A stretch of 64,000 nucleotides of DNA from Chloroflexota bacterium (lineage in GTDB: Bacteria; Chloroflexota; Anaerolineae; Anaerolineales; UBA11579): the NCBI GenBank assembly GCA_009391835.1, contig QWJF01000002.1, positions 1-64,000 of the forward strand, in the 5' to 3' direction. The stretch's first letter is position 1, and each line of letters begins with the position of its first letter. Position numbers and translations under genes: made by a program. The notes under the pieces were generated by a model. The model worked only from the letters and a program-made list of their open reading frames with translations. It searched no databases and had not been told where the DNA came from. Below, piece after piece: positions 24,920 to 33,831 of the stretch.

Positions 24920-26347
24920 ATGTCTAAGAAACTGTACGCATTTGCACTTATTTTGTTGCTGCTGACTGCCTGTGGAGCAGGCGACCAAATCTCGCAAGAG
25001 GACCAAGTGGCCACGCTGGTGGCTGAGGCGCTGATGGCTGAGGCCGAATCGGCAGCCAGTGGGGAGCTGGAAGCCGCGACTGAGGAAGCACCAGAGCCTG
25101 ACGCAGGTGCCTATGGAAGTTGCACCAATGCGGAATTGTTCACCGTGGTGTATGTTAAGGATGGCAATGTATGGATTTGGCTCGAGGGTGGAGAGAATTT
25201 TGCGCTGACGGATAGCGGCGACGTGACAGAAGTGAAAGTGTCGGACGACGGCTGCCGGATCGCTTATGCGAAAGATGTGGTCAACCCCAGCTTCGATACC
25301 GATGTGGACCAGTTTTCCTCTCCGACACTGCTTGAGTTGTGGGTGGTGAATAGCGACGGGAGCAACAATCAGCCCCTAGTGGAGACCGATTTTCTGTTTG
25401 GCTTGCCGCTAGACGAGGGCATGACCAGCCCATCGATATACCGGTTTGCCTGGCAGCCGGGCAGCCACACGCTGGCTTTTAGCACCCGGGTGCAGACGTA
25501 TGGCTTGGTGGTGTTTGACGACATCAACCTGGTGGATGCCAATACGGGCGCGATGAGCACACTGCGAGCGCCGGGTGAGGGTGGCAACTTCTTCTTCTCC
25601 CCGGATGGCAGCCAAGTGGCATATTCCAGGTCAACCTCGATTAACGCCATTAACACGGACGGGAGCAACTTGCGCGAGGAAATGATAACTTTCCCGTACG
25701 TTATCACCTACAGTGAATTTTTATATTACCCACCGGTGCATTGGAGCCTGGACGGCAGTTCGATCATGGTGGCCGTACCGCCAGAGGATGGCCTGGCGCC
25801 CACAGAGAGCGGCTTGCCACCCGAAACGGGACTGTGGTGGATCCCGCTGGATGGCACCCCACCCTATATGCCCGGGTCCGTACAAGCTGAATGGTTTGCC
25901 GTGCAAACGGCACAGTTCTCGCCAGACAATGGCCGGGTAGCGTATTTGCGCCCAGTGGGGGAAACAGGCAGCGGCCAGCGCGAACTGGTGATCGCATTGA
26001 GCGATGGCAGCAATGAATCGGCGCAGATCCAGGAGGAAGGGATTCTGGTTGGGGCTTGGTCGCTGGATAGCAACCAACTAGTCTTTTGGTTCCAGGGGCC
26101 GGATGGCAGTCCGGAGATTCGCCTCTTGAATGCCGCCGATGGCAGCGTCACGCCCGGCAACAGCTTGACCCAGTTCCAGGCCAATGTGGCCTACTTCCAT
26201 TGGGCGTTGCCGGATGCTTACCTGCAGGTGCGCTACCGTGGGGCGGACGAGTTTATCGAGCTGAGCTTGATAAATCTGGACGGCACCGGGGTGATTCTCG
26301 ATGCCTACCAGGGGCCACCTCTCCAAGTGGATAGTAGCGCTCCGTGA
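24920..26347 (+). CDS. Lipoprotein with TolB-like beta-propeller repeats
   Basis: The 475-residue protein has a type II signal peptide with lipobox (FALILLLLTACGAG; Cys about residue 18) and an acidic Ala/Glu-rich linker. Several PD40/TolB-type strands follow (FFFSPDGSQVAYSR, VHWSLDGSSIMVAV, AQFSPDNGRVAYLRP, GAWSLDSNQLVFWF). It should be an extracytoplasmic membrane-anchored propeller that binds proteins or ligands. A remnant of a similar C-terminus lies directly downstream. Confidence 0.82.
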   Translation: MSKKLYAFALILLLLTACGAGDQISQEDQVATLVAEALMAEAESAASGELEAATEEAPEPDAGAYGSCTNAELFTVVYVKDGNVWIWLEGGENFALTDSGDVTEVKVSDDGCRIAYAKDVVNPSFDTDVDQFSSPTLLELWVVNSDGSNNQPLVETDFLFGLPLDEGMTSPSIYRFAWQPGSHTLAFSTRVQTYGLVVFDDINLVDANTGAMSTLRAPGEGGNFFFSPDGSQVAYSRSTSINAINTDGSNLREEMITFPYVITYSEFLYYPPVHWSLDGSSIMVAVPPEDGLAPTESGLPPETGLWWIPLDGTPPYMPGSVQAEWFAVQTAQFSPDNGRVAYLRPVGETGSGQRELVIALSDGSNESAQIQEEGILVGAWSLDSNQLVFWFQGPDGSPEIRLLNAADGSVTPGNSLTQFQANVAYFHWALPDAYLQVRYRGADEFIELSLINLDGTGVILDAYQGPPLQVDSSAP

Positions 26348-26649
26348 GCCAGAGTCTTATGGCTACAGGCTTGAGGTGACAGTTTCGCGGCGATGGCGGC
26401 GGATATTCTTTGGCGCGACAATCCCCCTATGTCCAGGGTCTGGTATCCGGACCTGCGGTTGAATTGAGCTGGGTAAATATTGATGGGATCGGGATCGTGA
26501 TTGATGAAGTGGCGGGCTTCTCGGCGCTCTTTGATATCGCCAATTAAGAAACCTGACACTTTAGCAAATAGTCCTTTAGGGGGATGTAAAAATCAGGTGT
26601 GCATGCAATATTATTGTGTGTCAGAGGTGAGATTCTTGAGTGAGACTGT
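26348..26649. other. Intergenic stretch before tadE
   Basis: Apart from the propeller remnant (26380-26547), the last 100 nt are AT-richer. They contain ACCTGA...TCAGGT arms that can pair across about 35 nt. No clear promoter or terminator could be assigned. Confidence 0.4.
26380..26547 (+). pseudogene. Remnant C-terminus of a second propeller lipoprotein
   Basis: The open frame from 26380 to TAA 26545-26547 (55 residues, no start codon) contains VELSWVNIDGIGIVIDEVAG, clearly related to IELSLINLDGTGVILDAYQG at the end of the intact lipoprotein just upstream. It is best explained as what is left of a tandem duplicate after deletion. Confidence 0.6.
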
Positions 26650-27150
26650 ATGAACGCTGAGCAACGACCTTCTTCCTTTAAGAGAGCTAAATCGCGCGGG
26701 CAGGGCATGGTGGAATTCGCCCTGGTTTTGCCGATGCTGCTGTTAATTGTGTACGGCCTGTTTGAGGTTGGGAGGATGACCTACATTTATTTCAGCGTGG
26801 TGACGGCCAGCCGCGAAGCCGCTCGCTATGGCGTTGCCGTGGACGAGAGCGGTTCCGGGACACCCCAATACATTGATTGCGCAGCGATCAGAACCGCGGC
26901 CAAGAATTTCGGCTCGATTGCCGGAATTCAGGATGCGGATATCTCGATTACCTATGATCGGGGTCCGGGCGGCGCGGCGCTGGGCAGCTGCCCAGTTGCG
27001 GCGGAAAGCCTGCTGTTGGGCGACCGGATCATTGTGCAGGTCACTGGTTATTTTGCGCCGGGACCGGCGATCCCGTTGTTTAACTTTCCCTCCTTCACGC
27101 TAAGCTCTACAACGCGGCGCACCATTGTTAAAGAAGTTTCCTTAGAGTAG
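26650..27150 (+). CDS. tadE: TadE-like pseudopilin
   Basis: The 166-residue protein has the TadE opening SRGQGMVEFALVLPMLLLIVYGLFEVGRMTYIYFSVVTASREAARYG: a basic leader, then a Gly-(Q)-G-M-V-E-F processing-type site and one helix. The rest is extracytoplasmic. TadE proteins are minor pilins of tight-adherence pili. Two TadG-like genes follow, but no Tad ATPase, prepilin peptidase or secretin is in the window. Confidence 0.85.
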   Translation: MNAEQRPSSFKRAKSRGQGMVEFALVLPMLLLIVYGLFEVGRMTYIYFSVVTASREAARYGVAVDESGSGTPQYIDCAAIRTAAKNFGSIAGIQDADISITYDRGPGGAALGSCPVAAESLLLGDRIIVQVTGYFAPGPAIPLFNFPSFTLSSTTRRTIVKEVSLE

Positions 27151-27171
27151 CCAGGCAACCCAGAGAAAAGC

Positions 27172-28392
27172 ATGACGAAGCTTATAAAGAAAACCGAAAC
27201 GGGCCAGGCAATCGCCTTGTTGGTGTTGATGCTTGTGGGGATGATTGGCATTGTGGGGGTGGCGATTGACGGGGGCGATCTATTCCAGGAGCGCAGAAGC
27301 TCACAAAATGCGGCAGATAACGCGGCGCTATCTGGCGCGCAGGCGCTGTGCACGGGCGGCAACCCGGTCACTTCGGCTTTTGCATCGGCATTCGCCAACG
27401 GTTATGACAATGACCTGGCGACCAATTTTGTGACAGTGAACAACCCACCCAGCCAGGGAGCTTTCCTGGGGAACGCGGAATACGTAGAAGTTAAGATCAC
27501 ATCAACGCGGGAGCCGGGGTTCTCCCAACTTGTATTCTCCGGCCCATTTCAAACCAGCGTGTATAGCCTGGCTCACTGCGCGCCAGCCGCCATTGAGCCC
27601 GTGGGCGATTACGGCATCCTGGCATTGAACCCTTCGGACAAGGACGCCTTTAAGAACAACGGAAACGGCACGCTCAAGATGACGGGCGGCGGCGTGTATG
27701 TGAATTCGAATCATGCCAGCATGGCGATGGTGACCGCGGGCAATGGGGTGATTATTGCGCCGGACATTAAACTCGTGGGGGGATATACAGAGGGCAGCCC
27801 AGGTAGCATCAGCCCCACGCCGACCACAGGCGTGCCAGCGCTGAGCGACCCTCTGGCGGAGGTGCAGGAACCCACGAATCCGGGCGGGACCTGCACAACG
27901 GTTGATATGAATTCGGGCAGCCAGACCATTGACCCGGGACTGTATTGCTCGATCACGGTGAAAGGCGGGGCACTGACGATGAACCCGGGCGTGTATTACA
28001 TAAAGCCGGGCAACATGGACGTCAATAAGGGGTCGGTTAGCGGAAACGGGGTGATGATCTTTATGGACGGGGGCCAGATCAGCCTTTCGGGTGGGGATTT
28101 CAATTTGAGCGCGCCGAGCTCCGGGAGCTATAAGGGGATGGCGATCTTCATGAAGCGCAGCAGTGCGCAGCCGATTGTGATCACGGCCAATGCGAGCTCA
28201 ACGATCACGGGGACGATTTATGGGCCGGCTTCGGAATTGGTTTTGGCCGGCTCGGGCAGCGCGAATCCGCTGCATTCGCAAGTGATTGTCAGTTTGGTGA
28301 AGGTTTCCGGAAGCGCGGCCCTTGAGATTGCTTACGATCCGGACGAAAACTACAAACTTTCTTCGCCTGCACTGGTTGAACTGATCAACTAG
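27172..28392 (+). CDS. TadG-like (Flp pilus-assembly TadE/G-like) surface protein, paralogue 1
   Basis: The 406-residue protein has the N-terminal putative Flp TadE/G-like motif ETGQAIALLVLMLVGMIGIVGVAIDGGDLFQERRSSQNAADNAALSGAQAL: a helix followed by the conserved DGG and QNAADNAAL. The body is rich in beta strands (MNPGVYYIKPGNMDVNKGSVSGNGVMIFMDGG), suggesting an extracytoplasmic beta-helix. A closely related paralogue starts at 28646. It follows tadE by 21 nt. Confidence 0.84.
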   Translation: MTKLIKKTETGQAIALLVLMLVGMIGIVGVAIDGGDLFQERRSSQNAADNAALSGAQALCTGGNPVTSAFASAFANGYDNDLATNFVTVNNPPSQGAFLGNAEYVEVKITSTREPGFSQLVFSGPFQTSVYSLAHCAPAAIEPVGDYGILALNPSDKDAFKNNGNGTLKMTGGGVYVNSNHASMAMVTAGNGVIIAPDIKLVGGYTEGSPGSISPTPTTGVPALSDPLAEVQEPTNPGGTCTTVDMNSGSQTIDPGLYCSITVKGGALTMNPGVYYIKPGNMDVNKGSVSGNGVMIFMDGGQISLSGGDFNLSAPSSGSYKGMAIFMKRSSAQPIVITANASSTITGTIYGPASELVLAGSGSANPLHSQVIVSLVKVSGSAALEIAYDPDENYKLSSPALVELIN

Positions 28393-28496
28393 CCATCTAT
28401 CAGTTAGCTGGCCTACAAGGTGGCCGGGATTTCGGGGGAAATCACCCATTGGTACTAGTGAAGCGGCTACACAGCCCAGGCAATTCCAGATTGGGC

Positions 28497-28590
28497 TTGC
28501 ACTTTTGAAAGTTCGCTGTATCATATAAAGCGAACGGTCGAAAAACGATTTGCCGCGAGTGGATTTTAACCCGTATGTTGGTTAAGACCA
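28497..28590 (+). promoter_or_regulatory. Promoter and structured leader, copy 1 (before TadG-like paralogue 2)
   Basis: TTGCAC (28497-28502), a 16-nt spacer containing TTTTGAAAGTTC, and TATCAT (28519-28524) form a promoter. The leader then has GGTCGAAAAACGATTTG and a hairpin TTAACC/GGTTAA extended by TGG/CCA (28560-28590). The same layout with changed but still pairing bases lies at 30005-30103 before a response regulator gene. Confidence 0.62.
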
Positions 28591-28645
28591 GTCTGCGCAA
28601 ATCGGTAGGCGCTGAGTTGAGCGAGGCCGGCGACCAGAAATTGCC

Positions 28646-29881
28646 ATGAAGAACCTCACACGAAAATCCGAATCGGGACAAGCCATCGTTCTACTGGTGC
28701 TGTTGCTGGTGGGCATGATCGGCATCGTGGGGCTGGCGATTGACGGCGGCAATGTTTTCCAGGAGCGCAGGCGATCTCAAAACGCGGCGGACAATGCGGC
28801 GCTGGCGGGGGCGCTGGCCTTGTGCGAAGGGGACAATCCGCTTACCGCTGCCTTTGCTTCTACATTTAACAATGGCTTTGATAATGACCAGGTTACCAAT
28901 TTCGTAACGGTGAACAACCCGCCGAGCCAGGGACCCAATTCCGGCGATAGTGAATTTGTTGAAGTAAGCATCCGTTCTATCCAAGGAGCCTCTTTTTCAT
29001 CGCTTGTGTTTTCGGGTGTATTGGAGTCAACGTCTCGAGCGGTTGGGCATTGCCAAGCGACGACCGGAAGCGGCATTGGGGATGGAAATGGGCTCATAGC
29101 GCTGGAAGATGATAAAGACAAAGCGATTCGCTCAACCTCATCCGGGTTAATTAAAGTGAATGGAGGCGGGATATTCTCCAATTCGAGCGCCTCCAATGGT
29201 TTATTTGTTTCCGGATCGGGAGATATTGAGGCAGATACTACGATTGAAGTGGTTGGGAATTATGAAAGTTCGGGATCAGGGGCTTTTAATCCGACGCCGA
29301 TCGCCGGCGTGCCTGCAATCACTGATCCATTGGCTGAAGTGCCTGAGCCGACAAAGCCCGGGGGCGCCTGCATTGACTTCAATCATGGCAGCAACTCAAA
29401 TGTCACCATCAATCCTGGGAAGTATTGCAAGATTACGGTTACGAGCAATGGCAATGTAACTATGAATCCGGGTGTTTATTATGTGGAACAGGAAGTGGCT
29501 GTTACCGGAGGAGGGGATCTTAGCGGCAGCGGGGTAATGATCTACATGGAGAGCAAGGAAATCAAACTAACCGGAAACGGCGATCTAAACATTAGTGCGC
29601 CAACCAGCGGCACTTATGCCGGGATGGTGATCTTTATGGGCCGTGCCAACAATACCTCGATTGAATTGACGGGCTATGGCGGGCTGATCAGCACGGGAAC
29701 GATTTACGGGCCAGCTGCGACTTTCAAGATCACGGGGAGCGGGAGTTCGAACTCAATCAATTCCCAGGTGATTGTCAGCGAAGTCGAAAACACAGGCAAC
29801 GGGAGCCTCATCGTGAATTACGATGCAGCGGAAAACTACGGGGGCGGTGCGGGCAGCTCGGTTATCAATTTGGCAGAATAA
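28646..29881 (+). CDS. TadG-like surface protein, paralogue 2
   Basis: The 411-residue protein is a paralogue of 27172..28392 over its whole length: SESGQAIVLLVLLLVGMIGIVGLAIDGGNVFQERRRSQNAADNAALAGAL at the N-terminus and MNPGVYYVEQEVAVTGGGDLSGSGVMIYMESKEIKLTGNGDLNIS later. It has its own promoter and leader, unlike paralogue 1, so the duplicates may be used under different conditions. Surface or pilus function is inferred from the family. Confidence 0.84.
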   Translation: MKNLTRKSESGQAIVLLVLLLVGMIGIVGLAIDGGNVFQERRRSQNAADNAALAGALALCEGDNPLTAAFASTFNNGFDNDQVTNFVTVNNPPSQGPNSGDSEFVEVSIRSIQGASFSSLVFSGVLESTSRAVGHCQATTGSGIGDGNGLIALEDDKDKAIRSTSSGLIKVNGGGIFSNSSASNGLFVSGSGDIEADTTIEVVGNYESSGSGAFNPTPIAGVPAITDPLAEVPEPTKPGGACIDFNHGSNSNVTINPGKYCKITVTSNGNVTMNPGVYYVEQEVAVTGGGDLSGSGVMIYMESKEIKLTGNGDLNISAPTSGTYAGMVIFMGRANNTSIELTGYGGLISTGTIYGPAATFKITGSGSSNSINSQVIVSEVENTGNGSLIVNYDAAENYGGGAGSSVINLAE

Positions 29882-30004
29882 GCAACTGGGCATAGATCAG
29901 CCTTAATTCCCATCTCATGGTTGAATTTCCAATTATTCAAAAAAATCCAATCTCGTTAGAAACATAAAAAAACAACAAACTTGCAAGGGTGAACAAATTG
30001 GTAC

Positions 30005-30125
30005 TTGCATTTTTGAAAGTTCATGGTATTATATTGGTCGAAAGCGGTCGAAAAACGATTTGTTGAGAGTAGATTTTAGCCCATATATTGGGGTGAAATC
30101 TACTATTGCCCTAAATATAGGGGCA
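30005..30125 (+). promoter_or_regulatory. Promoter and structured leader, copy 2 (before response regulator)
   Basis: TTGCAT (30005-30010), a 16-nt spacer containing TTTTGAAAGTTC, and TATTAT (30027-30032) repeat the promoter at 28497. Its leader has GGTCGAAA twice, CGATTTG, then the hairpin GTAGATTT..AAATCTAC (30069-30103) with inner CCC/GGG. A second hairpin TGCCC..GGGCA follows at 30107-30125. Confidence 0.62.
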
Positions 30126-30165
30126 TTTACAGAGGACAAATCGACAGACTGCCGAGAAAAACACA

Positions 30166-30939
30166 ATGTTGATGGCTGAAACAGCAACTTCCACTTCAAA
30201 TTCCGGGCTGCAAGCTCCGGGACTTGATCTTGACGCGGTGCAGCAGCTGAGCGACCAGCGCGTGGTGCTAGTGGTGGAGGACGACCCGGATACGCTCAAT
30301 TTGCTGAAGCTCACGCTGCGGCGGGCGGGCATGAACGTGGTGGGCGCGCTGGATGGCAAGCAGGCCATTCGCAAGTGGGGGGAGACCAACCCGAACATCG
30401 TGCTGCTGGATCTGATGATGCCCGAGATGGATGGCTGGGAAACGCTGGGCCAACTGCGCACGATTACGGACGCACCGATCATTATTCTTTCGGCACTCAG
30501 CCAAAATGAGAACATTGTGCGCGGCCTTGAAGAAGGCGCAGATGATTATGTGACCAAACCCTTCCAAAGCACGGAAGTGGTGGCACGGGTGGAGGCGGCG
30601 CTGCGGCGCTCCGGCCCCAAGGTTGAAGCCACGAAGCTGCTCTTCCCGGACCACGAGCTCTCCATTGATCTGGAAACCCACCAGGTGACGCTGAAAGGCG
30701 AGAGCATCGAATTGACGCCGCGTGAATTTGAAGTGTTGGCGGCGCTGGCCAAGCGGCATCCGAAACCGGTGGCTTACCAGACGATCGCTGCAGAGATTTG
30801 GGGCGATGACAACGACAAAATTCGCGAACGTATTAAATGGATCGTTTACCTGCTGCGCCAGAAGATTGAACAGAATCCCAGTGATCCCAAGCTGATTGTG
30901 AACAAAGTGCGCTACGGATACCAGTTGGCGGCCGAATAA
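30166..30939 (+). CDS. OmpR-family response regulator with N-terminal tail
   Basis: This is a 257-residue regulator. After about 30 flexible residues comes the receiver (VVLVVEDDPDTLNLL, phospho-acceptor Asp in IVLLDLMMPEMDGWE, Lys in YVTKPFQSTEVVARV), then a winged helix (IELTPREFEVLAALAKRHPKPV, ERIKWIVYLLRQKIEQNP, NKVRYGYQL). ATG 30166 or ATG 30172 could start it. No kinase gene is adjacent. Its promoter and leader match those of the upstream TadG-like gene. Confidence 0.88.
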   Translation: MLMAETATSTSNSGLQAPGLDLDAVQQLSDQRVVLVVEDDPDTLNLLKLTLRRAGMNVVGALDGKQAIRKWGETNPNIVLLDLMMPEMDGWETLGQLRTITDAPIIILSALSQNENIVRGLEEGADDYVTKPFQSTEVVARVEAALRRSGPKVEATKLLFPDHELSIDLETHQVTLKGESIELTPREFEVLAALAKRHPKPVAYQTIAAEIWGDDNDKIRERIKWIVYLLRQKIEQNPSDPKLIVNKVRYGYQLAAE

Positions 30940-30940
30940 G

Positions 30941-31036
30941 ATGTCTGGATTACGCCGCATCTTCTTCGCCCTGATAATTGTGTCCGTGCTTACCACGGGC
31001 GCTTATAGCGTTGCAGAGGCCTGGAACTGCAGCTAA
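30941..31036 (+). other. Signal-peptide ORF ending at an in-frame TAA before the repeat protein
   Basis: From ATG 30941 the frame reads MSGLRRIFFALIIVSVL, then TTGAYSVAEAWNCS and TAA at 31034-31036. It goes on in the same frame as [18 protein letters not shown], the start of 31067..33724. It is a textbook Sec signal peptide (basic n-region, hydrophobic core, AEA cleavage site) that belongs to the giant surface protein. The TAA is therefore a nonsense change, a recoding site or a sequence error. Confidence 0.72.
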
Positions 31037-31066
31037 TACAGTTTCCGCGTTCAGCAGGATGGGACG

Positions 31067-33724
31067 GTGCAAGTAGAGAATCGTTCTTCCAATAACGAAC
31101 CGGAACAATTTGGCCGCGTCTATATCAATGGCGACCTGAAGGAAACTTTTTATGTGCCCGCTTTACCGGCTGGCACGAATTGGCAGACTATCGGAACGGT
31201 GAGTGTGCCCAGTTCCGGTTACTGGACTTGGGAAGTTCGGGGCACCAAAGACTGCAGAGACAACGGCAGCCACGACAGCCCGACGCCAACGCCCACCAGC
31301 ACCCCGGTAACGCCGACGCCGACCAACACCCCGGTAACTCCCACTGCGACCAATACTCCGGTTACGCCAAGCGCGACTCACACGCCTGCTTTTACACCGA
31401 CTGCGACAAATTGCCCTGACGGTGACGACGATGACGATGATGATGATGACGATGACGATAACGGTTGCAAACCTACCAAAACGCCCACACCCACAAACAC
31501 GTCCATTCCATCGCTTACACCCACGGTTGTAGATTACAACCCGTCCTGCGCGGATATCGGTGTGGGGTCCCGGGAAACTAAACTCGAACCGGTTAGCAGC
31601 GGGACGTTCAGCTTGGGCGATGGGCAAACCGTTGCGGTGTCCGTATCTGGTTCCTCCTTTAATTGGAATTCAACGACGGCAATTCTGGCGGTGATTGTTA
31701 AGGGGGGGCCGGACGCAAACATTTACAACTACACACCCGGTGGCTCGTTTGGTGATTCCGGGTTGCACGCGCCGATCAACCCGAGCAACGGCAATCCGTA
31801 CGGCTTGAGCCATATTTCATTCTGCTACAACTCGCCCACCTCAACTCCCGTAGCCAGCAACACACCGACGGCCACCCCGACCGCCACGCTGACTGCGACC
31901 CCAACACCCACGGCGACATTTACCCTGACGCCGAGCAATACACCTACAAATACGCCGACACCGTCGAATACACCCACGCCAAGCAACACACCCACGAACA
32001 CGCCGACGCCGTCGAATACGCCAACACCTACGAATACAGCGACGAATACTCCTACACCGACCAACACGCCGACCCCGTCGAATACGCCGACGCCCAGCAA
32101 CACACCGACGAATACGCCAACCTTCACCCCGACGCCGAGCAATACGCCGACGCCAACCAATACTCCGACGCCAAGCAATACGCCGACGCCCAGCAACACA
32201 CCGACGCACACACCGACGAACACAGCCACGCCGTCGAATACTCCAACGCCGACCAATACCGCGACCCCGACGAACACGCCGACCAGTACGGCGACGTTTA
32301 CACCGACACCGAGCAACACGCCGACACCAAGCAACACACCGACACCGACCAACACACCGACGCCGACCATTACGCCTACCAACACTGCGACCTTTACTCC
32401 TACTCCAACAAATACGCCTACAAATACCGCGACTCCGACCAATACGGCCACGCCGAGTAATACGCCAACCCCGACAAATACGGCAACATTTACCCCGACG
32501 CCGACGAATACTCCGACAAACACAGCGACCCCGTCGAATACACCAACGCCAAGCAATACGCCCACGCCGAGCAGCACGCCGACGAATACGGCCACCCCGA
32601 GCAATACGCCAACGCCGTCTAACACACCGACGCCGAGCAATACACCCACGCCAACGAATACGGCTACCAGCACGCCTACAAATACGCCAACGCCGAGCAA
32701 TACACCTACGCCGAGTAACACGCCGACGCCGACCAATACATCGACGCCAACGCCGACGAATACGCCGACCAATACGGCTACCAGCACACCGACGAACACG
32801 CCGACGCCGACCTTTACACCGACACCGAGCAATACGCCGACGTCGACCTTTACACCGACGCCGAGCAATACGCCGACGCCGACGAATACGCCGACACCGA
32901 GCAACACACCTACCAATACACCGACGAACACCGCGACGCCGACCAATACGGCTACGTCGACACCGACCAGTACTCCGACCAGTACTCCGACGAACACGCC
33001 GACTTCAACGAGCACACCGACGCCGAGCAATACGCCGACGCCGAGCACCACGCCGACGCCAACCAATACGGCTACGCCGACGCCAACCAATACGGCTACG
33101 CCGACGCCGACCAGTACCTTCACAGTGACACCGACTCCGTCCAATACGCCCACGCTGACGGTTACCTCCACAGTCACCAACACGCCGACGCCGACGAATA
33201 CCGCGACGCCGACCAATACGCCAACCGCCACACCGACTGTGTTCATCCCGGTGACGGGCAACGTAGGCCTGGTTACGCTCTGCTCCAATCAGACGGGTGT
33301 GCTGCGCTGGCAGGTCAACAACGTGAATGGCTTCGATATCAGCTTCGTCTGGTGGGTGGTGGGTGGTAGCGCTACGGGCGGCCCGATCAGCGTGCCGGCG
33401 GCCAGCATCACAGGCTTCCAGACGCCTGTAGACGGCGCCCTGCCGAACAACGTGGCGATCATGTGGTATGACCCGGGCGACAGCACCTTCAAGACGGTGA
33501 GCGGCAGCAATGCGGGTGTATCCTGCGACGAAGCCGGCCCCACGCCCACGCCGACGGCCACGCCAGTGCCTGGTGTCCTTATCCCGGTAACTGGTATCGA
33601 ACTGCCCGAAATTTTCCGGGAGAGCATGTTCCTGAATATGGGCATCGGTATCTTTGGCTTCGCCCTGATCCTGCTGGGCATTGGCATCCGGCTCGATCGA
33701 GATAAAGATGAGGAAGACGAATAA
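31067..33724 (+). CDS. Giant Thr-Pro repeat surface protein with sorting-type C-terminus
   Basis: This is an 885-residue open frame (GTG 31067), almost certainly the body of a protein whose signal peptide lies at 30941. In order: a beta-type N-terminal domain; a run of twelve Asp (about residue 125); a second beta domain (about 165-260); about 430 residues of TNTPTPS-type repeats; a beta domain after [10 protein letters not shown]. The tail [13 protein letters not shown] then a helix ([19 protein letters not shown]) and RDKDEEDE resembles an LPXTG sorting signal. A sortase gene lies 107 nt downstream. It is probably cell-surface anchored. Confidence 0.8.
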   Translation: MQVENRSSNNEPEQFGRVYINGDLKETFYVPALPAGTNWQTIGTVSVPSSGYWTWEVRGTKDCRDNGSHDSPTPTPTSTPVTPTPTNTPVTPTATNTPVTPSATHTPAFTPTATNCPDGDDDDDDDDDDDDNGCKPTKTPTPTNTSIPSLTPTVVDYNPSCADIGVGSRETKLEPVSSGTFSLGDGQTVAVSVSGSSFNWNSTTAILAVIVKGGPDANIYNYTPGGSFGDSGLHAPINPSNGNPYGLSHISFCYNSPTSTPVASNTPTATPTATLTATPTPTATFTLTPSNTPTNTPTPSNTPTPSNTPTNTPTPSNTPTPTNTATNTPTPTNTPTPSNTPTPSNTPTNTPTFTPTPSNTPTPTNTPTPSNTPTPSNTPTHTPTNTATPSNTPTPTNTATPTNTPTSTATFTPTPSNTPTPSNTPTPTNTPTPTITPTNTATFTPTPTNTPTNTATPTNTATPSNTPTPTNTATFTPTPTNTPTNTATPSNTPTPSNTPTPSSTPTNTATPSNTPTPSNTPTPSNTPTPTNTATSTPTNTPTPSNTPTPSNTPTPTNTSTPTPTNTPTNTATSTPTNTPTPTFTPTPSNTPTSTFTPTPSNTPTPTNTPTPSNTPTNTPTNTATPTNTATSTPTSTPTSTPTNTPTSTSTPTPSNTPTPSTTPTPTNTATPTPTNTATPTPTSTFTVTPTPSNTPTLTVTSTVTNTPTPTNTATPTNTPTATPTVFIPVTGNVGLVTLCSNQTGVLRWQVNNVNGFDISFVWWVVGGSATGGPISVPAASITGFQTPVDGALPNNVAIMWYDPGDSTFKTVSGSNAGVSCDEAGPTPTPTATPVPGVLIPVTGIELPEIFRESMFLNMGIGIFGFALILLGIGIRLDRDKDEEDE
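31845..33240 (+). repeat. Degenerate tandem repeat encoding Thr-Pro stalk
   Basis: About 1.4 kb of short units such as ACGCCGACGCCGAGCAATAC, encoding [13 protein letters not shown] with third-base variation (ACG/ACA/ACC, CCG/CCC/CCA). Codon variation shows that selection acts on the protein rather than on recent DNA slippage. The complementary strand is also open throughout, which yields the false ORF 31825..33288. Confidence 0.9.
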
Positions 33725-33753
33725 GTTTCCAGCCAAATTAATCTAATCATGAT

Positions 33754-33790
33754 AAAACGGGGCATCTTCATTGGAGATGCCCCGTTTTTT
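33754..33790 (+). terminator. Intrinsic terminator after the repeat protein
   Basis: AAACGGGGCATCT (33755-33767) and AGATGCCCCGTTT (33775-33787) form a 13-pair stem with a seven-base loop and a run of T. It lies 30 nt after the repeat-protein stop, so the sortase downstream needs its own promoter or readthrough. Confidence 0.9.
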
Positions 33791-33831
33791 ATAGGGCAGA
33801 ATACAATTGCCCGATTCTTTGAGGTTTATCT

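Noticed and set aside
31845-33240. Possible CRISPR-like array in the periodic region
   Set aside because: Units are coding (TPTPSNT), vary at third codon positions and have no unique spacers.
31825-33288. 487-residue minus-strand ORF (VGVGVLVGV repeats) opposite the Thr-Pro region
   Set aside because: It is the mirror of the ACN-CCN repeat; low-complexity text with no start signal or family, a shadow ORF.
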